From Stigmatella ashevillena (GTDB lineage Bacteria; Myxococcota; Myxococcia; Myxococcales; Myxococcaceae): a DNA stretch of 64,000 nt. The notes beneath the pieces were generated by a model. It saw nothing but the letters and a program-made list of their open reading frames with translations, ran no database searches and had not been told where the DNA came from. This document shows positions 32,027 through 40,609 of the stretch, in pieces. The stretch covers positions 124,001 to 188,000 of the forward strand of contig NZ_JAQNDM010000002.1 of NCBI RefSeq assembly GCF_028368975.1, in the 5' to 3' direction. Numbering within the stretch: position 1 is the first letter of the stretch; every line of letters starts with the position of its first letter. Position numbers and translations under genes: made by a program.

Positions 32027-33228
32027 ATGGACCATCTGTCTCCCGAGGCGCTTCCGGCCGATACCGTCCTGGCGCCATGGAAGGTGGATGGACGCGCGGG
32101 CTACGGCACGTATGGCGCGGTCTACCGGGCCCACCGGACGGGGCGGCCTTTTCCCAAGCCGGTGGCTCTCAAGCTGGCGCGTTACCCGGACGATTCACGC
32201 TTCGACCGCGAGGCGGAACTGCTCTCCCGGATCCGACACCCCTGCGTCCCTCGCCTCTTGGGACGGGGCGTCTGGAAAGGAGGTCCCAGAGCAGATGCGC
32301 ATCCCTATGTGGTGATGCAGTGGGTGGAGGGCCTGAGGCTGTACAAGTGGGCCGAGGTGCAGCCGTTCACGTCCCGTCAGGTGCTGCGGCTGTTGGCCCA
32401 GGTGGCGCGGGCGCTGGAGGCCACCCAAGCCCCCAGGCGCTGCGGTTTCACTGGAGCCACCGCCGCTCGGCCCATACCCATTACCAGGCCACGCCCGCGG
32501 ATGACGTGTATGCGCTGGGGGTCACCGCCTACCGGCTGTGCACGGGCGTCTACCCGCCCCCGGCGACGGACCCCTCCATCGTAGGCGATGATGCACGAGA
32601 CACCCAGGAGGTGCTGGTACCTCCGAGCCAGTTGAAGCCGCTGGCGCCCGCATTGGAGGGCCTCATTCTCCGCATGCTCTCAGACAGGCCCCAGGATCGG
32701 GGCAACGCCGGTGAGCTGGCTGCGGCCATGGAAGCCGTGGCGGCAACCGCCGGAGCTGAAGCCGATGTGCCGCTGAACCTGTCGAGCAGGTCCTCGGAAG
32801 TCACGAGCCCCCCTGCCCCTGAGCCTCGCCAGGGGGGATATTGGCCCGTGGTGCTCCTGTCCTTGGCCGCTGGATTTCTTATCCTGGTCTCTGGGAGCCT
32901 GAACTGGGAAGGGCTCTTGGCGTCCCCTTCCGGTATGACAGATGGCGGAACCGGAGGGGTGGCGGACGCGGCCGTGGAGGAGTCGCCAGTGTCCAGAATG
33001 GCACGAGAGCCCGAGCCAAGCGGGCTGGCCCTTGAGATGCCCAAGGAGCCACTCCCGGGCCAACGCCGCCCGCCATGCGACCGCTTCCAGAGCAACATCC
33101 AGGGAGGCTGTTGGCTCGAGGTCCATCAAGCCTCCGCGCCTTGCGGAGAGAGCTATTACGAATGGAAAGGGGCTTGTTACTCCCCCATGTTTGTACCGCA
33201 GAGGCCCAGCACATCGGACTCTCGTTAG
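32027..33228 (+). pseudogene. Disrupted membrane-anchored Ser/Thr protein kinase
   Basis: The ATG at 32027 (GGAGGTG upstream) begins a kinase N-lobe: Gly-rich GRAGYGTYGAVYRA, the ATP Lys in VALKLA, the Glu in FDREAELLSRI, hinge YVVMQWVEGLRL, then LLAQVARALEATQ. At about 32424-32434 the frame changes: from there the continuation is read in the +1-shifted frame as SPQALRFHWSHRR, ATPADDVYALGVTAYRL and the rest of the C-lobe, a transmembrane helix (VVLLSLAAGFLILV) and a Cys-containing outer segment, ending at 33228. Between the two parts the catalytic loop (HRD), DFG and activation segment are missing, so roughly 50-60 residues were deleted along with the frame. As it stands translation stops at 32584. 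This would be an inactive gene unless sequencing error is involved; error alone cannot explain the lost segment. Confidence 0.85.
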
Positions 33229-33259
33229 AACGAAGCTCCTGAGCGCGGCTCCTCAGATG

Positions 33260-34405
33260 TCAGCCGAACAGCTTGAGCGTCTCCCGGGCGATGACCATCC
33301 GCTGCACCTCGCTGGTGCCCTCGTAGATGGTCTGCACGCGCGCATCCCGGTAGTAGCGCTCCACCGGGAACTCGTCGATGTAGCCGTAGCCGCCGTGGAG
33401 TTGCACTGCCTTGTCACAGACGCGGTTGGCCATCTCGCTGGCGAACAGCTTCGCCATGGAGGCTTCGCGCGTGAACGGCTGGCCTTTCTCCTTCAGGGTG
33501 GCCGCCCGGAACGTCAGCAGCTCCGCCGCGGCGATTTGCACCTTCATGTCCGCCATCATGAAGCGCGGGCCCTGGAACTCGCTCACCGGCTGGTTGAAGG
33601 CATGGCGGTCCTTCGTGTACCGCACGGAGGCCTCCAGCGCGGCCCGGGCCACCCCACACGCCTGGGAGGCAATGCCGATGCGGCCGCCATCCAGCGCCAC
33701 CATCGCCAGCTTGAACCCCTCCCCTTCCTTCCCCAGCAACTGGTCGGCCGGAATGTGGCAGTCCTCGAACGTCAGGCTCACCGTGTTCGAGCCACGCAGG
33801 CCCATCTTGTCCTCGTGCTTGCCCACGTGCAGGCCCTTCGTCCCGCCCTCCACGATGAAGGCCGACAGGCCCCTGTTGCCCGTGCCGGAGGTGCGCGCCC
33901 ACACCACCATCACCCCCGCGTACGCCCCGGAGGTGATCCACTGCTTGCTGCCGTTGAGCACCCAGTGCTCGCCCTGCCGCGTCGCCGTGGTGCGCAGCGC
34001 GCCCGGGTCCGAGCCCGCATGCGCCTCCGAGAGCGCGAACGCCCCCACCACCGCCTCGCCGGACGTCAGCCGGGGCAGGAACTTCTCCCGCTGGGCCTCG
34101 GTGCCGAAGGCGTTGATCAGCTCCCCGCACATGTTCGTCACGGCCATGGCCACGGAGGTGGAGGCACACGCGGCCGACAGCTCCATCACCGCCAGCGCGT
34201 AGGCCACCACCCCGGCCTCCGAGCCACCGAAGCGGGCCGGGAGGTTCACCCCCATCAGCCCCACCTCCGCCAGGTCCTTGAAGAGGGCCGGAGAGAAGCG
34301 CTCCTCCCGGTCGGCGGTGCGCGCCTGGGGCGCCACCTTCTCGCGGGCCACCTTCCGGGCGGTGTCACGGATGAGCGTCTGGGTCTCGGTCAGCTCGAGG
34401 TTCAC
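33260..34405 (-). CDS. Acyl-CoA dehydrogenase
   Basis: FAD enzyme that makes a 2,3-double bond in an acyl-CoA. The 381-residue product has the standard N-terminal helical, middle beta and C-terminal helical domains: FALSEAHAGSDPGALRTTA (FAD/substrate loop), GSKQWITSG, and the catalytic-base Glu in QTIYEGTSEVQRMVIAR. This Glu position is that of the short-/medium-chain and butyryl-CoA type. Last gene of a five-gene minus-strand beta-oxidation set; it starts 6 bases after the AgmX/PglI-domain gene. Substrate is not readable; butyryl- or branched short-chain acyl-CoA is likely. Confidence 0.92.
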   Translation of the reverse strand: MNLELTETQTLIRDTARKVAREKVAPQARTADREERFSPALFKDLAEVGLMGVNLPARFGGSEAGVVAYALAVMELSAACASTSVAMAVTNMCGELINAFGTEAQREKFLPRLTSGEAVVGAFALSEAHAGSDPGALRTTATRQGEHWVLNGSKQWITSGAYAGVMVVWARTSGTGNRGLSAFIVEGGTKGLHVGKHEDKMGLRGSNTVSLTFEDCHIPADQLLGKEGEGFKLAMVALDGGRIGIASQACGVARAALEASVRYTKDRHAFNQPVSEFQGPRFMMADMKVQIAAAELLTFRAATLKEKGQPFTREASMAKLFASEMANRVCDKAVQLHGGYGYIDEFPVERYYRDARVQTIYEGTSEVQRMVIARETLKLFG

Positions 34406-34411
34406 AGGTGT

Positions 34412-34843
34412 CTACTCGATGGCCTTGAGGTTGAAAGGGTACTCGATGGGGTAGTCGCGGCCGTCCGGCGGCTTGGGGAACGTCATCGCCGTGAGCACCG
34501 CCACCACGCAGTCATGCAGCCCGACGTCCTTCAGCGTGGTGCCCTTCTTCAGCACCTTCGCGTTCTTCACCATGCCCACCGCGGAGATGGTGAAGGAGGT
34601 CATCAACTTTCCCTCCACCTTCTTGTCCTGCTCCACGAGTGTGTCCTCGTAGCAGGCCTGAATCTTCTCCCGGTGGTAGGCGATGACCTGCTGGATGGAG
34701 TCCGGCGTGAAGGGCAGCTTGGTCACGTTCAGTGCCTCGCGGGGCTTGGGGGCGGCCTTCCGGGAGGGCTTCGCCCCAGGCTCGTCCTGCGCAAGCACTC
34801 CCGTGGATGCCAGCAACACCGCCGCGATGAGAAACCGGCCCAT
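34412..34843 (-). CDS. AgmX/PglI C-terminal domain protein, exported
   Basis: A 143-residue protein with a signal peptide (MGRFLIAAVLLASTGVLA) and a ~90-residue C-terminal TonB-like module found in myxobacterial gliding proteins AgmX and PglI: IQACYEDTLVEQ, EGKLMTSFTISAVGMVKNAKV, and FPKPPDGRDYPIEYPFNLK. In the large gliding proteins the module ends a periplasm-spanning chain; here it stands alone with a Lys/Pro-rich linker. It sits between two acyl-CoA dehydrogenase genes with 3- and 6-base gaps, so it is co-transcribed with metabolic genes, an unexpected partner. Role unknown. Confidence 0.8.
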   Translation of the reverse strand: MGRFLIAAVLLASTGVLAQDEPGAKPSRKAAPKPREALNVTKLPFTPDSIQQVIAYHREKIQACYEDTLVEQDKKVEGKLMTSFTISAVGMVKNAKVLKKGTTLKDVGLHDCVVAVLTAMTFPKPPDGRDYPIEYPFNLKAIE

Positions 34844-34846
34844 CGT

Positions 34847-35989
34847 CTACTCCTTCAACAGGTTGGCCGAGATGACGATGCGCTGGATCTCGCTCGTCCC
34901 CTCGTAGATTTCGGTGATGCGTGCGTCGCGCACATGGCGCTCGACATCCATCTCCTTGCTGTAGCCCATGCCGCCGTGCACCTGGAGGGCCTTGTTGGCC
35001 ACGCGGCTGGCCATCTCGCTGGCGTACAGCTTCGCCATGGCGCTCTCCAGGGAGTGGCGCACGCCCTTGTCCTTGAGCAACGCCGCCTGGTGCACCAGCA
35101 GGCGCGCCGCGTCGATCTCCGTGGCCATGTCCGCCAGCATGAACTGGATGGCCTGGTGCTCCCGGATGGGCTTGCCGAACGTCTTGCGCTCGCCCGAGTA
35201 GCGCACCGCCTCCTCGAAGGCGGCCCGGGCGATGCCCAGCGCCTGCGCGGCAATGCCAATGCGGCCACCGTCCAGCGTGCTCATGGCGACCTTGAAGCCA
35301 TCGCCCTCCTTGCCCAGGACGTTCTTGGCCGGCACGCGCATGTCCTCGAAGAACATGGAGCAGGAGTGCGCCGCGCTGATGCCCATCTTCTTGTCGGGCT
35401 CGGCCCGGATGAAGCCGGGGGTGTTCGTGGGCACGATGAAGGCGGTGATGCCCTTGTTGCCCGCTTCCTTGTTCGTCATCGTGAACAGCACGATGGCGTC
35501 CGCCTTGGGGCCGTTGGTGATCCAGTTCTTCGAGCCGTTGATGACGTACTCGTCGCCCCGGCGCACCGCGACCGTCTGCTGGGCCGCCGCGTCGCTGCCC
35601 GCCTCGGGCTCGGTGAGGCCGAAGCAGCCGAGCTTCTCGCCACTGGCGAACGGGGTGAGGAACTCCTTCTTTTGCTCCTCGGTGCCATACTTCGACACCG
35701 GATCGCAGTAGAGCGAGTTGTTCACGCTCATGATGACGCCGGTGGAGGCGCAGCCACGGCTGATCTCCTCCATGGCGATGGCGTAGCAGACGTTGTCCAG
35801 CCCCGCGCCGCCGTACTGCTCGGGCACCGCCACGCCCAAGAGCGACAGCTCGGCCAGCTTCTTCACTGCCTCGGTGGGCCACGCGTGGGTCTCGTCCCAC
35901 TTCCGGGCGTTGGGGATGAGCTCGCGCGCGGCGAACTCACGGCACATCCGCTGGGTTTCCCGCTGGATGTCGGTCAGCTCGAAGTTCAT
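34847..35989 (-). CDS. Acyl-CoA dehydrogenase (butyryl-CoA type)
   Basis: A 380-residue FAD acyl-CoA dehydrogenase with LTEPEAGSDAAAQQTVA, NGSKNWITNG, and the catalytic Glu in TEIYEGTSEIQRIVI. Most like the short-chain (butyryl-CoA) family, judging from RGCASTGVIMSVNNSLYC and the length. It is followed 3 bases downstream by the AgmX/PglI-domain gene. With the hydratase and 3-hydroxyacyl-CoA dehydrogenase upstream it gives all steps from acyl-CoA to 3-ketoacyl-CoA, leaving thiolysis to a thiolase such as the one at 16.7-17.9 kb (inference). Confidence 0.93.
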   Translation of the reverse strand: MNFELTDIQRETQRMCREFAARELIPNARKWDETHAWPTEAVKKLAELSLLGVAVPEQYGGAGLDNVCYAIAMEEISRGCASTGVIMSVNNSLYCDPVSKYGTEEQKKEFLTPFASGEKLGCFGLTEPEAGSDAAAQQTVAVRRGDEYVINGSKNWITNGPKADAIVLFTMTNKEAGNKGITAFIVPTNTPGFIRAEPDKKMGISAAHSCSMFFEDMRVPAKNVLGKEGDGFKVAMSTLDGGRIGIAAQALGIARAAFEEAVRYSGERKTFGKPIREHQAIQFMLADMATEIDAARLLVHQAALLKDKGVRHSLESAMAKLYASEMASRVANKALQVHGGMGYSKEMDVERHVRDARITEIYEGTSEIQRIVISANLLKE

Positions 35990-36110
35990 GGCACTCCTGA
36001 GAGAATGGGCGCAGCCGCATTGTACGCGGCACTGGGGGAAGCACGGCCGCCCCTCCGGGGCCCTGCCCTGGAGGAGGGGTTGCCGTGCCTATTAGAGAAC
36101 GGAAACGGTG

Positions 36111-36887
36111 CTACTTGCCCGCGAAGGCGGCGGGGCGCTTCTCGAGGAAGGCCTTCATGCCCTCGCGCTGGTCCTCGGAGCCGAAGAGGACGCCGAAGCC
36201 CTGGCTCTCCAGCTCGTTGGCCGAGCGCAGGTCCTGGTCCGCGCCGAACTCGATGACGCGCTTGGCCTGGGCGAGCGCCAGGGGGCCATTCTTGATGAGC
36301 TTCCCGGCCACTGCGAGGCAGTGCTCCATCAGCTTCTCCGGAGGCAGCACGTCCAGCACCAGCCCGTACTCCTTGGCCTGGGCCGCCGTCACGTGACTGC
36401 CCGTGAAGACGAGTTCCTTGGCGCGCATCTTCCCCACCACCCGGGTGAGCCGCTGCGTGCCGCCGAAGCCGGGGATGACGCCGAGCGTCGTCTCAGGCAC
36501 GCCCAGCTTCGCCTTCTCCGAGGCGTAGATGAGATCGCACGCCAGGGCCAGCTCGCAGCCCCCGCCGAGCGCGAAGCCGTTCACCGCCGCGATGGTGGGA
36601 AAGGGACGCTGCTCCAGCAGCCCCATGACCCGCTGTCCCAGCGCGGAGAACTCGCGGGCCTGGGACGAGGTGATGGTGGCCATCTCGGCGATGTCCGCGC
36701 CCGCCACGAAGGCCTTCTCGCCCCCGCCGGTGACGATCAGCACGCGGGTGTCCGTTCCCAGCGACAGGAGCGCGGATTCCATTTCGAGGAACGTCTGGGT
36801 GTTGAGCGCGTTGAGCGCCTTGGGCCGGTCGATCGTGAGCGTCGCGATCGCGCCCTGTTTCTCCAGCCGGATGTTGTCGTAGGCCAT
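36111..36887 (-). CDS. Enoyl-CoA hydratase (crotonase type)
   Basis: Hydrates 2-enoyl-CoA to 3-hydroxyacyl-CoA. The 258-residue product has KAFVAGADIAEM (first oxyanion strand), NGFALGGGCELALACD with the first catalytic Glu, and PETTLGVIPGFGGTQRL with the second, so both catalytic glutamates are present. ATG at 36887 with a weak G-rich box. Positioned 29 bases after the 3-hydroxyacyl-CoA dehydrogenase gene and 121 bases before the acyl-CoA dehydrogenase gene; the gap carries an in-frame remnant-free stretch, so an internal promoter is possible. Confidence 0.93.
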   Translation of the reverse strand: MAYDNIRLEKQGAIATLTIDRPKALNALNTQTFLEMESALLSLGTDTRVLIVTGGGEKAFVAGADIAEMATITSSQAREFSALGQRVMGLLEQRPFPTIAAVNGFALGGGCELALACDLIYASEKAKLGVPETTLGVIPGFGGTQRLTRVVGKMRAKELVFTGSHVTAAQAKEYGLVLDVLPPEKLMEHCLAVAGKLIKNGPLALAQAKRVIEFGADQDLRSANELESQGFGVLFGSEDQREGMKAFLEKRPAAFAGK

Positions 36888-36916
36888 GGGGGGGCTCCTC
36901 GTTTGCGGGAAAAGTC

Positions 36917-37774
36917 TCAGTACTTGTAGAAGCCGCGGCCGTTCTTCTTGCCGTACCAGCCGGCGTCCACGTATTGCCGCAGCAGCGGGCACGGGCGGTA
37001 CTTGTCATCGCCCAGCCCCTTGTGGAGCACCTCGGCGATGGACAGGCACGTGTCCAGGCCGATGAAGTCCGCCAGTTGCAGCGGCCCCATGGGCTGGTTG
37101 GTGCCCAGCTTCATCGCCGTGTCGATGTCCTCCGCCGTCCCCAGCCCCTCCATCAGCGCGAAGCACGCCTCGTTCAGCATGGGGATGAGGATGCGGTTGA
37201 CGATGAAGCCCGGCATGTCCCGGGACACCACCGTCGTCTTGCCCATCCGCACGGCCAGGGCCCGCGTCGCCTCATAGGTCTCGTCCGAGGTTGCCGCGCC
37301 CCGGATGATCTCCACGAGTTGCATCACCGGCACCGGGTTCATGAAGTGCATGCCGATGACCGACTCGGGCCGCTTCGTCACCGCGCCCATGCGGGTGACG
37401 GGGATCGACGAGGTGTTCGTGGCCAGCACGCCGCCCGGCTTCACCACCCCGTCCAGCTCCTTGAAGATGCGCTTCTTGAGCTCCTCGTTCTCCGTCGCGG
37501 CCTCCACGGCGAAGTCCACACCCTGCACCTCGGAGAGGCGGGGGGTGGTGGCCAGGTTCGCCTCGGCGGCCTTGCGCCGGGCATCGTCCAGCTTGCCCTT
37601 CTCCACCAGCTTCGCCAGGCCTGCCCGGATGCGGCTGGCGCCCTTGGCGAGCCCCTCCTCGGAGACATCCACCAGCGTGACGCGCAGCCCCGTTTGCAGC
37701 GCGACCTGCGCGATGCCCGCGCCCATCTGCCCTGCTCCGACGACAACGATGTGTTCGGTGTGCTCGGTTGCCAT
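36917..37774 (-). CDS. 3-hydroxybutyryl-CoA dehydrogenase
   Basis: NAD(P)-dependent oxidation of 3-hydroxyacyl-CoA. The 285-residue product has the Rossmann GAGQMGAGIAQVAL, the 3-hydroxyacyl-CoA dehydrogenase signature HFMNPVPVMQLVEIIRG with the catalytic His, DMPGFIVNRIL, and the C-terminal domain ending GWYGKKNGRGFYKY, all standard for the ~280-residue single-domain enzyme. ATG at 37774. First gene of the beta-oxidation set. Confidence 0.94.
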   Translation of the reverse strand: MATEHTEHIVVVGAGQMGAGIAQVALQTGLRVTLVDVSEEGLAKGASRIRAGLAKLVEKGKLDDARRKAAEANLATTPRLSEVQGVDFAVEAATENEELKKRIFKELDGVVKPGGVLATNTSSIPVTRMGAVTKRPESVIGMHFMNPVPVMQLVEIIRGAATSDETYEATRALAVRMGKTTVVSRDMPGFIVNRILIPMLNEACFALMEGLGTAEDIDTAMKLGTNQPMGPLQLADFIGLDTCLSIAEVLHKGLGDDKYRPCPLLRQYVDAGWYGKKNGRGFYKY

Positions 37775-37806
37775 GGCGGCGGCTATAGCCCCCCCCTCCC
37801 GGACGG

Positions 37807-38214
37807 TCAACGGCTCGCAGGCAGGCGCAAGGTCTTCAGAATGTAAGGATTCTCACCAATCGTCAGGGCCTCGACGAGCGGTGGGCGGGCCGGCTGCCCC
37901 TGTTCCTTCACGAAGATGAGGGCCCGGTAGGAGCCCTCGGGCAGATCCACCTTCAACCGGACCTCCGAGGGGGGCGCTGCGGAGAAGAAGTGCTCCTCGC
38001 GTTTGAGGATCTTTCCGTCGTCTCCAGTCAGTTGGAAGTCCAGCCCCCGCACCGTGCTCCAGCCAGAGCCATCGAGCTGCCAGACCAGCTCCCGTTCAGG
38101 GGGCTCCGTCGCCTGCCACAACCACAGGCCCAGCCCTACGAGCGCCAGCAGCGGCAGGCGCTTCATCAGCGGGTGGCGTCCCCGGTCTGGCTTCGCGGTG
38201 GCCTCCACCGTCAC
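37807..38214 (-). CDS. Small membrane-anchored protein of unknown function
   Basis: A 135-residue protein: ~17 charged residues, then a single hydrophobic helix (LPLLALVGLGLWLWQA), then a periplasmic beta-rich part with the phrase SYRALIFVKEQGQ. No known domain. The GTG start overlaps the stop of the preceding gene by four bases (GTGA), so translation is coupled; an ATG at 38166 would give a signal-anchor protein without the charged tail. No homology assigned. Confidence 0.65.
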   Translation of the reverse strand: MTVEATAKPDRGRHPLMKRLPLLALVGLGLWLWQATEPPERELVWQLDGSGWSTVRGLDFQLTGDDGKILKREEHFFSAAPPSEVRLKVDLPEGSYRALIFVKEQGQPARPPLVEALTIGENPYILKTLRLPASR

Positions 38215-38702
38215 TCCTTCTTCGGGGTCCGCTTGCCGCCGCGCCGCGCGTTCAGCTCGGTGATGACCACCTTGGGCGAGGCGGGGGTCGCCTCCGGCGA
38301 CTTGCCGGGGTCGCCGCCCTCTGCCTTCTCAAGGGGCTTTTCGTCCGAGGGCACCAGGCGAATCTGCGCCTTCACCTCGAGGGTCATCCCCGAGATCAGC
38401 TTGAGGAACTCCTCGCGCAGCTTCTCCGACTGGAGGAAGCGGCGGATCTCCTCGGTGAGGACCCGGCCGATCTCGTCCTTCGTCTTCTCGGCCTGGGAGA
38501 CGATGTGCCCGAGCACCTCCTTGGGGAGCTTGAGCTGCCCGGCGAGGCTCCGGATGCCCTCTTCCGTCATGAAGATGGCGCCCAGGCCCGCGACGGCCGC
38601 CTTGCGCACGAACTCCGGGACGAAGCCCGGCTTTCCCTCTCGCTCGGCGTGCTGCGCGTCATCCAGTGGATCCGGCGAAAAGTCGTCTCTGTCACCCGGC
38701 AT
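38211..38702 (-). CDS. Helical protein of unknown function, phasin-like
   Basis: A 163-residue protein with an amphipathic helical middle (FVRKAAVAGLGAIFMTEEG to LREEFLKLISG) and a disordered Pro/Ser/Lys C-terminus ending KRTPKKE. The AAVAGLGAIFMTEEG segment resembles the small PHA-granule-associated or membrane-active helical proteins, but this is only an impression. The next gene overlaps its stop, and the Mrp-type ATPase gene lies 25 bases upstream. Confidence 0.6.
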   Translation of the reverse strand: MPGDRDDFSPDPLDDAQHAEREGKPGFVPEFVRKAAVAGLGAIFMTEEGIRSLAGQLKLPKEVLGHIVSQAEKTKDEIGRVLTEEIRRFLQSEKLREEFLKLISGMTLEVKAQIRLVPSDEKPLEKAEGGDPGKSPEATPASPKVVITELNARRGGKRTPKKE

Positions 38703-38727
38703 GAGACACCTCGGTTGCGCATGAGCT

Positions 38728-39819
38728 TCAACGGGCTTGCATCACCGGCAGCGGAATCGAGCGGACACTCTGCGCGGAGACACGGCCGGCCACGTTGCGT
38801 GCAATCTCCAGGAACGCCTGGGCCTCGCGGCTGTCCGGCGCTCCGGCGACCACCGGCACCCCTGCGTCCCCGGACTCGCGCACCTTCAGCTCCAGCGGCA
38901 CCTCGCCCAGGAACGGGATGTGGAACATCTCCGCCGCCTTGCGGCCCCCGCCCCGGTGGAAGATGTTCGTCGCGTGGGAGCAGTTCGGGCAGATGAACTG
39001 GCTCATGTTCTCCACGATGCCGAGCACCGGAATGTGGACCTTGTCGAACATGCTCTTGGCGCGCACCACGTCGGCCAGCGCCACGTCCTGCGGCGTCGTC
39101 ACGAGCACCGCCCCGGCGGCCCGGACCGACTGGGAGAGCGACAGCGCCACGTCGCCCGTGCCCGGCGGCAGATCCAGGATGAGGTAGTCCAGCTCGCCCC
39201 AGTTCACGTCCCTCACGAGCTGCATCAGCGCGCCGTGCAGCATGGGGCCTCGCCAGATGAGCGCCTGGTCCGGCTCCACGAGGAAGCCGATGGACATGAT
39301 CTTCAGGCCGTACTTGCTCATGGGGGTGAGCGTCTTGCCGTCCGGGCTCACCGGCTTCTCGGTGATGCCCGTCATCAGCGGGACGGAGGGCCCGTAGAAG
39401 TCCGCGTCCAGCAGGCCCACCTTGGCGCCGTGCTTGGCCAGCCCCGTGGCCAGGTTCACCGCCACGGTGCTCTTGCCCACCCCGCCCTTGCCCGCGCCCA
39501 CCAGGATGATGTTCTTCACGCCCGGCAGCAGCGCCTGGCCTTGCCCCTGCCCCACGCCGCCGCCGGTGGCGCGCACCTGGGCGCCCCACTCCAGCTCGAA
39601 GGACTTCAGCCCGGGCACCGCCTTGAGCGCCGCCTCGGTGTCCGCCTGGATCTTCCCCTTCATGGGACAGGCGGGCGTTGTCAGCTCGATCTTCAGTTTC
39701 ACCGCGTCGCCACTGATGCGGATGTCCTTCACCATCCCCGCCTTCACCAGATCCACGTGCAGCTCGGGATCCACCACCTTGGACATCGCCGCGAGGACAT
39801 CGCGCTCGGTAACGCTCAT
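38728..39819 (-). CDS. Mrp/NBP35-family Fe-S cluster carrier ATPase (ApbC-like)
   Basis: Binds and hands on [4Fe-4S] clusters to apoproteins. The 363-residue product has an N-terminal MIP18/DUF59 domain (residues 1-~85, with TTPACPMKGKIQ), then the deviant Walker A GAGKGGVGKSTVAVNL, DLPPGTGDV switch and the cluster-ligand CxxC in ICPNCSHATN. Layout and length match bacterial Mrp. ATG with AGGTG. No isc/suf genes are nearby. Likely a constitutive cytoplasmic assembly factor. Confidence 0.93.
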   Translation of the reverse strand: MSVTERDVLAAMSKVVDPELHVDLVKAGMVKDIRISGDAVKLKIELTTPACPMKGKIQADTEAALKAVPGLKSFELEWGAQVRATGGGVGQGQGQALLPGVKNIILVGAGKGGVGKSTVAVNLATGLAKHGAKVGLLDADFYGPSVPLMTGITEKPVSPDGKTLTPMSKYGLKIMSIGFLVEPDQALIWRGPMLHGALMQLVRDVNWGELDYLILDLPPGTGDVALSLSQSVRAAGAVLVTTPQDVALADVVRAKSMFDKVHIPVLGIVENMSQFICPNCSHATNIFHRGGGRKAAEMFHIPFLGEVPLELKVRESGDAGVPVVAGAPDSREAQAFLEIARNVAGRVSAQSVRSIPLPVMQAR

Positions 39820-39981
39820 CGAAACACCTGAAACCTTTTGGAAATCGCGCGGTTGCGCGACTGAAAGGGCGCGGAGGATGGCCAGCCCCCTCCGGGCCTG
39901 TCAACGACGTTTAACGCGGCTGCCTTCCTCGCGCACGGGCCGGGCCGCCGCTCGTTCGCACGCCTCACGGGCTTTGCGGGT

Positions 39982-40590
39982 TCACTCGATGGCCGCCACC
40001 CGGTACTCCCCTGCCTCCAGGACCAGCCGCACCGCGCGCTCCGCCCCCAGCGGGAAGGTGGCCTCGTTGCCCGACACCTTCACGTCCCCCTTGAGCGCCA
40101 GCCGGGCCCGGCGCAGGCGTTCCCGGGCGAGCGGCTCCCGCTGGAAGTCCTCGCGCAGGCGGTCCGGGGTGTAGCGGGCGCGCAGCGGCGCGCTCAGCAG
40201 GCTCCAGGCCTTCTCCCAGTCCGTGGTCTCCGCCGCGTTCAGGAAGCGCGCGAGCGTCGCCTTCACCTCGTCGGTGGGCAGTGTCTCCACCACACGCCAG
40301 GAGGACTCCCGGAGCTCCATCGTCAGGGCGGGGGCATGGCCTTCCAGCAGGGGCAGTCCGGCGCGCACCGCGGCGGCCCGTTCCCGGCGCGCGGCCGGGT
40401 CCGCGTAGCGGGTGCGGAAGGCCGGCTCTCCTTCGGGCAGCCCCGTGGTGAGGGCATAGGCCTGCGGCAAGCGGTTCTCCTCCAGCGCCCGGGCATAGGC
40501 CTCCGCGGTGGGCACGGGGCCCCGAGAGGAGGTGGCACAGCCGGTGGAGGCCAGGGCCAGGAGCAGCAGCGGGCGGAAGGAGGAGCGCAT
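39982..40590 (-). CDS. Lipoprotein of unknown function
   Basis: A 202-residue protein with a type II signal peptide and lipobox ASTGC (Cys18), then an Arg/Glu/Ala-rich helical region and a C-terminal pair of beta strands (DVKVSGNEATFPL). The helix-rich part (PTAEAYARALEENRLPQAYALT) looks like a DUF4878/NTF2-type fold but is not identified. ATG at 40590; begins 19 bases after the menG gene on the same strand. Confidence 0.7.
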   Translation of the reverse strand: MRSSFRPLLLLALASTGCATSSRGPVPTAEAYARALEENRLPQAYALTTGLPEGEPAFRTRYADPAARRERAAAVRAGLPLLEGHAPALTMELRESSWRVVETLPTDEVKATLARFLNAAETTDWEKAWSLLSAPLRARYTPDRLREDFQREPLARERLRRARLALKGDVKVSGNEATFPLGAERAVRLVLEAGEYRVAAIE

Positions 40591-40609
40591 GAGGTGCCGC
40601 GACGTTGCG

